From an uncultured Clostridia bacterium (GTDB lineage: Bacteria > Bacillota > Clostridia > TANB77 > CAG-508): DNA of 37,634 nt. Position numbers and translations under genes: made by a program. Shown here in pieces: positions 17,301 through 24,437 of this stretch; the first letter of the stretch is position 1; every line of letters starts with the position of its first letter. The notes under the pieces are model-generated. The model made no database searches. It saw nothing but the letters and a program-made list of their open reading frames with translations, and was not told where the DNA came from. The stretch lies in assembly GCA_944392605.1 (NCBI GenBank), contig CALXXE010000017.1, forward strand, positions 1 to 37,634, in the 5' to 3' direction.

Positions 17301-20005
17301 CTCTTTTGTCCAGTCCATGTATCTCCTGTTTTATATCTTTCTCCTGGTAAAGTATTGTTTAAATCATCTTCAAAATTAGCAGCCATTTCTTGAATATATG
17401 GAGATAAATCTGTATTACTTGAAACTTTTAAAATCGTGTCTTTTATGTCATCACTATTATATCTACCATTATCACTTGGAATAACGGCACTTCTAACAAC
17501 TTCATCATTATTATTATATTGATTTACAACTATATTATTTCCATCTTCTTCTATAGCAATATAGCTTTTTATGCTTCTATTATTGTCATAATATGCGTCA
17601 TAGTTGTTTTCAGATACTTCATTGTTCCATGTTTCGGCTAGTTCATCTCTTGAATAATTTTCTTGCTTGCTAAATGGGTCTGTAACTTTGTTTATATCTT
17701 GGACTGCATAATTTGTTGAGTTAGAATAGAAAGTGGTTGTATTTGGCTCTGAGATTGTCTGAGTACTATTTGTATTTGTCTCTTGATATAAACTTGTTGT
17801 GTCTGCTTTTTGTATAGCTGTGTTTACTATACTTTTTATTTTTTTACCAGAGAATACTTTTCCATTGATATTTTGTTGACCTGTTATATTCCTATCATTG
17901 TCAAAAGAATATAGTATTCCTCCTCCATTATCTTCTTGAACGTATTCTACGTTGTTTATGTTATTACTAACAGTATTTAATAAATCATCAACTGCTGTTC
18001 GATTATATACACTCTTGTCTGATATTTGATTTATAGTTTTATTTATGTTCTCAAAGTTTTGTCTTTCCTGCTCTTGATTTTCTTGTGTATTTTGTCTAGT
18101 ATTTACTCCATAATCTACTGGTGTCATTTGTGCTAATTCATTTCTAGCTTCATCTATAACTCTAGCGAATTGATTAGTAACCGTGTAACTAGCTTTATCT
18201 ATTTTTTGATTAATATCTTTTATCTGTATGTCTGATAACTTATTTACCTTTTCATCAAAACCACTTTCTGCTTCCATTGTTGTTGAGTATGGTGTACTGT
18301 CTAAAACAACTCCTGTGTCCTCATCTATTACGTTATACATACTTGTTATATTATCTCTTACAATTGCTGGCTTTACATTTAGTTCTTGATTAGGATTAGC
18401 TATTGTTTTTCCTCTAGTTGCAACAACATTTGCAATCTCGCCTTCTGGTGTAAATCTAGTTATATAAAAGTCTTTGGTATCTTCCATTGTTTTTACTTCA
18501 CTAGGATTAAAATGTATTGCCATATCTTCTTGTTCTATTATCTGTTGAGCTTGGTCTATCCAGTAGTCTGCTTCCATATCCACTTCTTTATCGTGAAAAC
18601 TTTCTCCTCCTAGTCCTAGCATACTCATTATTAAAGTTGAAATAGTTGTTATTTTAGCTGTTTCTGTTGTATTATCCCACCATTCTTTAAAATCTGGTAA
18701 ATCTTTATTATTAATCAATTTATCTATTAAGTTGTCTACATTATCCTCTACTAATTCTTCAGCATTTTCTCCTATTATTCCTACTGTTCTATTTGCTACT
18801 TCTTTACCTATCCTTGAACTTATTCTGTTTGATATCAATCTATCTACTGACTCTTGTATTGAAGTTTTATTTGTTCCTCTTGTAAGTATGTTAGCGTCAA
18901 ACATTTTCTCTGTTAAGTAAGATGTATAGCCTTTTGCAAGTCCTGTTAATGTAGCTTGTCCTATATTGTCTTTATTTTCGTCTAATACTTCTTGAGCAGA
19001 ATTACCACCTACAGATAGCCCTTGAATTACAACTCCAGGAACGTTGCTGGGTAAAGCATATCCTATTACTTGTGATGAAACCATATTAGATATTACATTT
19101 GTTACATCTCCGACAGTTTTTGTTAAATCATCTTCTACTTGACTATTTACAGTTCGTTCATAATTAGCTATTTCATTTACATTACTTCCTGCTTCTACTG
19201 TTGAATTATATGCTTTATTAAGAGATTTACTTGCGTCTTCTAATCCTAATATCCCTGCTGCACCTTCTAAACCTCTTAATCCTAAAGCTGCACCTGTAGT
19301 AACAACATTGGCTAAACCTGATACAGTTTGTTTTACACCACCGATAATATTATCAAAAAATGTATCTACTATTTCTTCAAATTTTGCTAGTCCACCTTTT
19401 TCAATGTTTTCGTTTTTTCTATTAGCCTCAGACATTGCCTCAATATCTGTCTGTGTTAATTCTTGTGCGTTTTGTGTTTCTTGTTCAGAAGCTAAACCAA
19501 TTTTAATATCATTATCAACAATACTATTATTATTCTCATTGTTTGTATTTGGTTGAACATTTTGGCTACTAGCTTGTTGTATTTGTTTGTCTACTTCTTC
19601 TTTGCTCTTTGTATTATTTATTCTAAATCTAGAATTAGCATTTGGGTTACTTTCTTCTTGTTGAATATTATTGCTATTTATATCTTGTTGAGTATTTTTA
19701 TCCATCAAGCTTAAAAGACCTTGTACGTTTTTATGCCCCTGTTCTATCTCTTCATCTGTAGAAGAAGGAGCTGGAACATTTTGTCTTGGATTAATAGAAT
19801 TTGACAATTGTCTTGCTCTTTGAAAACGTGAAACATATTCTCTCTCTTCATCTGTATTGCCTTGATAATTATATAATACAATAGTATTAAAGTTACTGTT
19901 TAGTCCTCCCGTTGTATTAGAACTTGTTTTACTTGGATTAATAGAATTTGACAATTGTCTTGCTCTTTCGTATCTTCTCTTTCTTTCTTCTTCATCTAAT
20001 GCCAT
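11306..20005 (-). CDS. Giant polyvalent virion protein (LPD3, GNAT, ADP-ribosyltransferase, zincin, LPD38)
   Basis: This is a 2899-residue multidomain protein of the polyvalent class, which phages are thought to inject with their DNA. By eye the order is: N/Q/S-rich disordered start with a duplicated RARQLSNSINP motif (about 14-24 and 62-72); a hydrophobic helical region (about 200-480); long low-complexity linkers; an LPD3-like domain (about 1080-1215); a GNAT acetyltransferase with RNKGIG at 1299-1304; an ADP-ribosyltransferase of the polyvalent type (about 1400-1745, QTVYHTT around H1425, YDGVIIKNV later); a zincin with HETGH at 1837-1841; an LPD38-like region (about 2290-2700, NMPLRYGATMANIGFAIPNM); and a C-terminal coiled coil. 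No lytic transglycosylase is evident. It lies between the Q-rich virion protein and the lysis genes. The frame is intact over 8.7 kb, arguing for function. Confidence 0.85.
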   Translation of the reverse strand: MALDEEERKRRYERARQLSNSINPSKTSSNTTGGLNSNFNTIVLYNYQGNTDEEREYVSRFQRARQLSNSINPRQNVPAPSSTDEEIEQGHKNVQGLLSLMDKNTQQDINSNNIQQEESNPNANSRFRINNTKSKEEVDKQIQQASSQNVQPNTNNENNNSIVDNDIKIGLASEQETQNAQELTQTDIEAMSEANRKNENIEKGGLAKFEEIVDTFFDNIIGGVKQTVSGLANVVTTGAALGLRGLEGAAGILGLEDASKSLNKAYNSTVEAGSNVNEIANYERTVNSQVEDDLTKTVGDVTNVISNMVSSQVIGYALPSNVPGVVIQGLSVGGNSAQEVLDENKDNIGQATLTGLAKGYTSYLTEKMFDANILTRGTNKTSIQESVDRLISNRISSRIGKEVANRTVGIIGENAEELVEDNVDNLIDKLINNKDLPDFKEWWDNTTETAKITTISTLIMSMLGLGGESFHDKEVDMEADYWIDQAQQIIEQEDMAIHFNPSEVKTMEDTKDFYITRFTPEGEIANVVATRGKTIANPNQELNVKPAIVRDNITSMYNVIDEDTGVVLDSTPYSTTMEAESGFDEKVNKLSDIQIKDINQKIDKASYTVTNQFARVIDEARNELAQMTPVDYGVNTRQNTQENQEQERQNFENINKTINQISDKSVYNRTAVDDLLNTVSNNINNVEYVQEDNGGGILYSFDNDRNITGQQNINGKVFSGKKIKSIVNTAIQKADTTSLYQETNTNSTQTISEPNTTTFYSNSTNYAVQDINKVTDPFSKQENYSRDELAETWNNEVSENNYDAYYDNNRSIKSYIAIEEDGNNIVVNQYNNNDEVVRSAVIPSDNGRYNSDDIKDTILKVSSNTDLSPYIQEMAANFEDDLNNTLPGERYKTGDTWTGQKRVSTKELVEIKDETGASWNKIGEVLDDIANGRNNNTKLARAIENKLDNALSEGYTNIYGQTVNPNEEYLEQKSKVYGRDFNNQTRDNYDPTENMTDEDFKIFGMKKKTNSSKNIDINKSIEKFEKAKNNIDRETVVNIANSLDIKIKEGATKIEDTNMSKLAGKNKTPSIITIDELFKDLTSKNIKEYRKEAENIANNLYRDKIVKIFDTQTDTEINKSGIEKTLSGNITKSKIQSINKLQDIIEQGIYGYTTYNPDDNNGILYHHFFTPVNYQNNNGLIRVVIREFTHDNSLNDKYYYHQLEFISNKKIEGINALPQINGNKEIKFLPSTKNSISQNSKTVKNETKTKTNKSQTNKTIKSLEDIKVKYKNQTDQLNIFENKDNTISINNLVVKQNLRNKGIGQNILNDIIDYADKNSKTITLTPTSQYLTKNRLTNWYKKNGFVENKGRNTNYSISDTMYRLPKTSNDDGVRAMKKNTSQNNTTQNNTSHTDNQGRTLSKQQQEYFKNSKVRDDNGNLQTVYHTTTNAGEQFNVFDPRNTDFYRFGNQIVNYYTDSKAMSGSYADGSYEMAETSKNVRNTKKAKRQYEGYINITNPYIVDAEGNNWNQVKTDVNEYGKKLLNEIDVLEKNNIYGKLKQMYDNVERTSQEASDRFYKIQKKAGLEQYDILGEYARWGNIDNIYENGLFNEQGKAAIANHINDTIDGKTLREIGLDLFNNKYETLLNKEIDKLKKQYPDIKDIPLEDFDIIAEHYDEGKAYIENRYRNQETTNDIVKKVIDLNNNGANYDGVIIKNVRDYGGGEAENYNPANVYVTFNSNQFKNVDNTKPTSNQDIRFAKKTAKTPKVEGEILDPGQTNAQRESNYIEQEIRKIEESGNWDDSIPVTRMTDIRKTIEDYLGIGVQKGHFRQQAYGIYKGNRDVIRTKELKDMDTILHETGHALDIGKRINLNKESIANELLTAVNKYGGYEAETRDVQLEEGFAEVIREYTIVPNQARIDYPQTVSILEGIRQTDKDFNKFITDVQQQTYNYIHQNPRNRTLSNVSIGERTDQTKLTPAKIQQEVMRNIYDKDWALKSAVNEMQKINGKSTRDLKASENAYYLTRLSSGIGDKVISMLSKGYIDENGTKLMPGLEQLGEILGNNEQRFNDLRAYLVAQRDLEYKAKTLKTGIRTMDSKAVVEQFKNDTQIQEASKLVYDTLDGVMQYAVNNGLISQETADSLRESNAFYVPMQRVLEGSKNNVGRRGAVSDIIKARTGSELDVKDVLENIVANSTNIIQQVENNNILRALYNQGEQAGMTGKIYDVIDAPMVKIGTAKLSTWERELRNQGVDTTELDLEKTIDLFAPNNKVDTNNLITSFIDTNGKRVYLQFNDEVLFNSLMNMDKKFMSAVLNINRKLNMPLRYGATMANIGFAIPNMISDTTQAAIFSEAGFIPVVDNVIGIMDILSAQNKTARNFFNKVVPGYADRINTLYAIYEQTGATSSTRMSQYRETTQNLMKDVYGTKNSEVLGIKEKYKPLKRLLDIMTYIPEISEQSTRFRVFEKNIEYYRKNGMAETDARIQAALQSRDATQDFGRTGNITREINQLIPFSAARVGSAYTFAEKVKGNPKRVATRMAILMAISTAIKAIGYDDDEIEELNQRKKDDNFVLKVGDQIVTIKKPQGILRSIINLGEYIQDLFTGHIEEGKEGERLTEWVTNAIMDNMPADSVTGLVPNMIAPVVENAINKDLYYNSDIVKSYDLELPDSEQYYDYNSQLAIWLGKIFNYSPAKIDNLISGYFAGLGTSVTNVIDWIAGKVGITAEEPNMGAEDNAVGKRFIVNVNSNSQSVDDVYTLKTDLTKKANGGTITEEEEKQLEALTEATSNMAKLNKQIKEIKKSLTLSADEKAEQIRVLQEQKTDTARQALGKELLYSNNEETIESTKFYPSRDTLSQNKRTLTLTSEMKKEYEEKAYEYYQKYEKQGLYSEEKLEQIKEKAKDYAKSYMMNKYKSELVRSEE
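19785..19968. repeat. Exact 37-bp direct repeat inside the polyvalent gene
   Basis: The same 37 bases occur at 19785-19821 and 19932-19968, 147 bases apart and in frame. Each copy encodes the core RARQLSNSINP. The DNA between is diverged and low-complexity, so either the repeat is recent or the nucleotide sequence itself is selected. Confidence 0.85.
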
Positions 20006-20017
20006 TATTCCACCTCC

Positions 20018-21427
20018 TTATCTATATTGTTCTAAGCTTTCTAGATATTTAATTCTTTCTGATTTCGCTCTTTCAGAGTCTGTAGGTTCTGATACACCAT
20101 ACATTGCTAATAATGACATATAATCATTTTCTCCCATTCTTCCACTTACATATTCTTCTGTAAGATAATCCCATACAGAAGCAGTATCAGTAACAGTATA
20201 TTTCCTAGAAAACTCATCGTAGTTAGCCCATCTGTTGTTTATAATATCCTGATATGTGCTTAAATCTGTTGTACTAGTTTTTGTACTTCCATATTGTCTC
20301 TCCAATTCATAAGCATATTTTTGTTGGTCTTTATCTAATTCGTTCTTTAATTGATATAATGCTTTGTTGTTTTCGTACTCAATTTGTGCTTGTTCTCTCA
20401 TCTTAGCAAGTTCGAACTCTTGCTGTTCTTTAGCAAGTCTTGCTTCTCCACTAAGTGTACCTACTGGAACTCCTAAAATAGCACTTGCGTTATTATCTAC
20501 ATATCCTAATTCATCTACACGTTTCCATGCATTTTCTAATGCGTCTTGTTGTTTTTGGTATTCAAATTGTTTATTTTGAAATTCTCTATCTTTTGCGTCT
20601 TTCCAATACTCGAATTGCTGACTATCATAATTCATTACTAATTGTGCTGTATCTGATAACTGACCTATATAATCAGTCCACCTTGTATATGCTAATTGTT
20701 CATATTGTGGTATTAATTCACTTACCACTCTTGCAACTCTTTCAGCAGTGGCAGAACTGTTTAATACCCCACTTCCTGCCAAGCTCTGCATAGTTGTATT
20801 TGCTGCATATTCAGTAGCTACTTGTAAAGCTGTATCTGTTGTTGGGTCATATTGAAAACCTGTTTCTAGTTGTGTTATCATCTCTGATAAAAGACTATTT
20901 ATTGTATTAGAATAAGCACTTTGATACATTCCTTCAACAGAATTCAAATTAGTATTTGTAGGAGTTACTATAGTAGTTCCTATACTAGTCTTTTTAATTC
21001 CACTTGATCCTGTTGCACTGTTAGAATTATTATTTCCAAAAGCACTTTGATAGCTAGAATATATCTGATTAAAATCTATTACATTACTATTTGTATTTTG
21101 AGCTTGATAAGTTTGTGGTGTTGGTGCTGCACTAGTTCTTGATTGTACTTGTAGATTTTGTTGAGGTTCTACTTGTTGAGTTTGAGGTTGTGACTGTTGT
21201 TGAGTTGCCACCGTAGGTTGTATTTGAATAGGAATTGTAATTGGATTCATAGCATTGCTTTGAGTATTAGTATTTGTATTCTGCTGTGGTGCTACATTAT
21301 TATTTTGTGTAGGTTGAACGGCAGTAGCTGGATTAGCAGCATTTGTTGGTTGTACTTGTTGTACATTTGCTACTGGATTACTTGTTGCTGCTACTGTTCT
21401 TCCTGTATTTAAAAATGTACTAGGCAT
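20018..21427 (-). CDS. Putative internal virion / ejection protein, Q- and N-rich
   Basis: The 469-residue protein has a low-complexity N-terminus (about 1-130) dominated by Q, N, T, P and A (for example PTQNNNVAPQQNTNTNTQSN). A helical part follows with YQSAYSNTINSLLSEMITQL (about 169-188) and VATEYAANTTMQSLAGSGVL, then a long coiled coil rich in Q/E/K (about 270-390). There are no membrane helices or enzyme motifs. It ends 12 bases before the polyvalent gene, the position held by internal virion proteins in podoviruses such as T7 (gp14/gp15-like slots). The disordered N-terminus and coiled coil would suit passage through the portal. Assignment rests on position and composition, not on homology. 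Confidence 0.6.
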   Translation of the reverse strand: MPSTFLNTGRTVAATSNPVANVQQVQPTNAANPATAVQPTQNNNVAPQQNTNTNTQSNAMNPITIPIQIQPTVATQQQSQPQTQQVEPQQNLQVQSRTSAAPTPQTYQAQNTNSNVIDFNQIYSSYQSAFGNNNSNSATGSSGIKKTSIGTTIVTPTNTNLNSVEGMYQSAYSNTINSLLSEMITQLETGFQYDPTTDTALQVATEYAANTTMQSLAGSGVLNSSATAERVARVVSELIPQYEQLAYTRWTDYIGQLSDTAQLVMNYDSQQFEYWKDAKDREFQNKQFEYQKQQDALENAWKRVDELGYVDNNASAILGVPVGTLSGEARLAKEQQEFELAKMREQAQIEYENNKALYQLKNELDKDQQKYAYELERQYGSTKTSTTDLSTYQDIINNRWANYDEFSRKYTVTDTASVWDYLTEEYVSGRMGENDYMSLLAMYGVSEPTDSERAKSERIKYLESLEQYR

Positions 21428-21439
21428 TTAACTTCCTCC

Positions 21440-21673
21440 TTACTTGTTATAAATAATATTTAATTTATCTTGCCAATTTTTTATGGTTGCTTCTGGGGTA
21501 CTTGATAATCCAAAAGTATTAGTTCCAATATTTTGATTTAAGACATTTTGCCAATGGTTTAATGTTTGTTCTACTGTAGAATACAAAGGATAATTACCTT
21601 TATTTACCACATTCAATTGTTTTGCCCATTCTTTTAATGTGGCAGAACTACTGTCATATTCTCTAAAATACAT
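21440..21673 (-). CDS. Small protein with three W-containing repeats
   Basis: This 77-residue protein is built of three imperfect repeats of about 25-27 residues, each ending in a T-[LI]-x-x-W-x-x-x-LN motif: TLKEWAKQLN, TLNHWQNVLN and TIKNWQDKLN. Between the second and third are S/T/N-rich loops. It has no membrane segment and no known motif. Its ATG overlaps the stop codon of the upstream tail protein (TAATG), so it is translationally coupled to it. Position suggests a minor virion component or an assembly factor for the internal proteins. The repeats might be helical binding modules. Confidence 0.6.
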   Translation of the reverse strand: MYFREYDSSSATLKEWAKQLNVVNKGNYPLYSTVEQTLNHWQNVLNQNIGTNTFGLSSTPEATIKNWQDKLNIIYNK

Positions 21674-23212
21674 TACCTTGGATTAGTCCTATCTATTCTT
21701 TCCATTGCTCTTAGTCTAAAATCTCCATATCCTGATATTTCAAATGTATATCCATTTGCTTGTTGCATATCGTTTGGAACTTGTATTACTTCTGTCATGT
21801 TTTGTCCTGGCTTTAGTGCGTTCTTTACTGTATATTCCTTCTTGCCATTATCTACTAGAATTTTTATATCTACTTGTCCGTCATCTTCTAAGTCATAGAA
21901 AAACCATAATTTCGTTAATTGTATCTTTTTACTAATTACCCCATTTTTAAATTCTTTAGTTTTTAAGTAAAACGGAATTGGTTTTTTATAAACTACATCT
22001 TCTTCATCTGTGAATTCGTCTTGACCATATGTTCGTATGTATGTTTGCCCATCTTTTCTTCCACCTGTTAATTCGTATATAGTACCGTTAGCTGTTAAAG
22101 CATATACTGGCTGTGGAGTCTGGCTAAAGTTTAAATCTGCATAACTATCGCATATTGTTGTATAATATAACTCGTCTGTTACATCTTCTGGTTGTAATTC
22201 CCTTGTCCATTTTCTAAGTCTCTGGTCAAAGATAAGAAAATATTTGTAATCAGGAAACCAAAAATATACCTTATCTTCACTTGCTGCAACAGAAACGTTC
22301 TTGGCTTCATTTATTGTTATTCCTTCTAAATATTGTCTTACTCCACCGGGTCATACCGTTGTTGCTTTCAGCTCTATCTATAGTCCTTATTGTACTTCCA
22401 TCATATTCGTACACAGAACGTCCATATAGCCAATATAAATATGAGTTATGTACTTTTATTGTACACTGGTCATAGCAGCCTATGTTATTGTCTAAGGTTA
22501 CACACGTATAGCTATTTGTCTCTCCTGCTATTACATTGCTTCCATAATACAAATGCATATTCTTTTCAGAGAACACAATTAACTTATCATCAAAAGATAC
22601 TAAACCTGTTATTTGGTTACAGTTTTCTACCCTATCTTCCCTACTATCTTCCGTACTTGACCAATCCATAGGATTTTGTAAAGCAGAGAAATACAACATA
22701 TTTCCGTTGCTTGCCATCATTCTATTTTTGTGATAACACATGTGTTCAAATTTATCACAATCACTTGGAAGCGGTACTATTTCAGGAGTATTTAGTGGAG
22801 ATAAAGGTAATTTATGTCTTGTAGGAGTTACACCTTCTCCATACAAAATCATATATTCTTGATTACCATCTGCGTAATATACGTGATTAAATTTAGTACC
22901 TGTTATCTGCTCAGCTATTACAGTTCCGTCCATATCTTTTAGCTTATCTCCTTGTATATAAAAAAGATATTTTACACCGGCAACTCCAAAATACTTTATT
23001 GTTTCCCCCTTTAATCCTGGATTTTGTAACATTGTTCTTCCGATTCTTGTACGAATTGCTGGGTAATTATCTAAGCACATATTATACATATCTTGTACTT
23101 CATCATCTTGTATATTTTCAGGAGGATAAATATTAGAAATACCACCAGCTAAATAGTTTATTTGATTATTACTTTTATAATTTACGTTGTTCAAATAAGG
23201 TAATTTTTGCAT
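21673..23212 (-). CDS. Tail/appendage protein, split by a +1 frameshift near 22348
   Basis: The first frame (301 residues, from 23212) ends prematurely at 22307. A second frame continues the same protein to a stop at 21673-21675 with no start of its own. Joining them at the CCC run (- strand, 22348-22350) gives about 512 residues: ...SNNGMT then GGVRQYLEGITINEAKNVSV and onward to ...AMERIDRTNPR. The total span (1540 bases) is exactly one base more than 513 codons, so a single inserted C explains the break. The protein is beta-rich with repeated aromatic strand motifs (LYYGSNVIAGETNSYTCVTL; DKVYFWFPDYKYFLIFDQRL), suggesting a propeller or tail-hub protein. It starts at a TAATG overlap with the adaptor gene. 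It could be a sequencing error, a real mutation or recoding. Confidence 0.8.
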
Positions 23213-23871
23213 TATAGCCTTCTCCTCCTTCTATTACGTTTACTTATATCTCTTATTATTGGATATCTTTGTTGCTGCTCATTTTTAGCTTCGTTTGCTT
23301 GAGTTACCAAGTTGTTATACAGCAATATATATTCATTTGCTAGTTCAATATCAGGATTATGTCCACTCATTGCAATAATAGACATAACATTGTATTTAAC
23401 TAAGTCTATGTAATTATCGTTAAGCTCTATGTAGTCTGTTTCTTTAGTTATCATATCTGGTTTTTTCCAGTAGTAGACATCTATTTTTCTTACATCTTTA
23501 GGGCAAGGATACAAACCTAGTAATCCTTCTCTACCATCAAAATATCCGTCAACTGTCATATTCTCTTCTGGTAGGTAACTTCTTAGTTCTGTAAATCCTC
23601 CCCAGTCATAAAGGTTGTCTTGACTTCTAGCTTTTTCACTCTTTGTTACATAACTAATCATGTCTATACTACAGTCATCAGGTAAGCTATAAAGTTCTTC
23701 TCCTGCTCTTGTAGTAAAGCTATATTGAGTTTGTATTGCTAAATCTCTATATATTTTTTTCATACTTTCATTTAACCATAAGAATAATGTTTCCTGGCTG
23801 TATTCGTGTGGAAGTCTTGTTTGTATATCATCTAGCACTTGCTTAGCTGTTGTTCTACTCATTATTGCCAT
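23212..23871 (-). CDS. Phage adaptor (head-tail connector), SU10-type
   Basis: The 219-residue protein fits the adaptor proteins that sit below the portal in podoviruses. The N-terminal helices (TAKQVLDDIQTRLPHEYSQE, then LFLWLNESMKKIYRDLAIQT) and the central pattern YSLPDDCSIDMISYVTKSE, then GLYPCPKDVRKIDVYYWKKP are characteristic of SU10-adaptor-like/gp6-like proteins. A C-terminal helical part follows and the last six residues before the end are R-rich (NRRRRRL). It is followed, with a TAATG overlap, by the frameshifted tail protein and preceded by the collar-domain protein. A second ATG at codon 4 is an alternative start. Confidence 0.75.
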   Translation of the reverse strand: MAIMSRTTAKQVLDDIQTRLPHEYSQETLFLWLNESMKKIYRDLAIQTQYSFTTRAGEELYSLPDDCSIDMISYVTKSEKARSQDNLYDWGGFTELRSYLPEENMTVDGYFDGREGLLGLYPCPKDVRKIDVYYWKKPDMITKETDYIELNDNYIDLVKYNVMSIIAMSGHNPDIELANEYILLYNNLVTQANEAKNEQQQRYPIIRDISKRNRRRRRL

Positions 23872-23888
23872 CTGTATTTCCTCCTTCC

Positions 23889-24434
23889 CTATTTAGCTCT
23901 TATCATGTATTTTGTATCATCTTGACCTGTAGTAAGATTAGGTACATTAAATGTTTCAGGTAGGTCATCTGTGTCTTCATCTACAGATAAATTATTTAGA
24001 GTCTCATATAAACTTAAGTAGTCTGTTGTATTTACTGCTTGTCCATTGCACTCTAAATAAGCCGTAGACAGTTTTTTCTTTCCAGCATATAAAATTACTC
24101 CACCTATTGGAACTAAAGCTGGTGTAGACCCTTGTGCTTCGCCCCATATCTCTGGAAATTGTCTTATATCTATTCCTTGTATTTCTGTATCAGTATTATT
24201 TCCAATGAATATTACTTCATCTGTTTTAAATAAATTTCCAGAATAATAGTAATTACCTTTAGGCACAAATATATATTTTGCTCCTACTTCTATTGCGTCA
24301 TATATTGCCTGTTGTATTCCTAATCTATTATCTGTCATACCATCTCCTACAACATTGTAATTTTGTAATGGTACTATTCCGAATGTATAGAAGAACATAT
24401 CTTTTAGTTCTTGCATTTTTATTTCATTTATCAT
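23889..24434 (-). CDS. Short tail appendage protein: pectate-lyase-like N-terminus plus phage collar domain
   Basis: This 181-residue protein has two recognisable parts. Residues about 18-80 start like many phage appendage beta-helix proteins (NYNVVGDGMTDNRLGIQQAI, then AKYIFVPKGNYYYSGNL). Residues about 125-181 form a phage tail-collar domain (AYLECNGQAVNTTDYLSLYE, then LPETFNVPNLTTGQDD). Collar domains cap fibres and are often linked to receptor binding. The beta-helix part is much shorter than usual, so this could be a truncated or miniature spike. It lies between the 704-residue fibre-like protein and the adaptor, suggesting it forms part of the tail tip. Confidence 0.72.
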   Translation of the reverse strand: MINEIKMQELKDMFFYTFGIVPLQNYNVVGDGMTDNRLGIQQAIYDAIEVGAKYIFVPKGNYYYSGNLFKTDEVIFIGNNTDTEIQGIDIRQFPEIWGEAQGSTPALVPIGGVILYAGKKKLSTAYLECNGQAVNTTDYLSLYETLNNLSVDEDTDDLPETFNVPNLTTGQDDTKYMIRAK

Positions 24435-24437
24435 CTA

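Noticed and set aside
19785-19968. CRISPR-like repeat
   Set aside because: There are only two copies, in frame inside a coding sequence, with no regular spacer array or cas genes.
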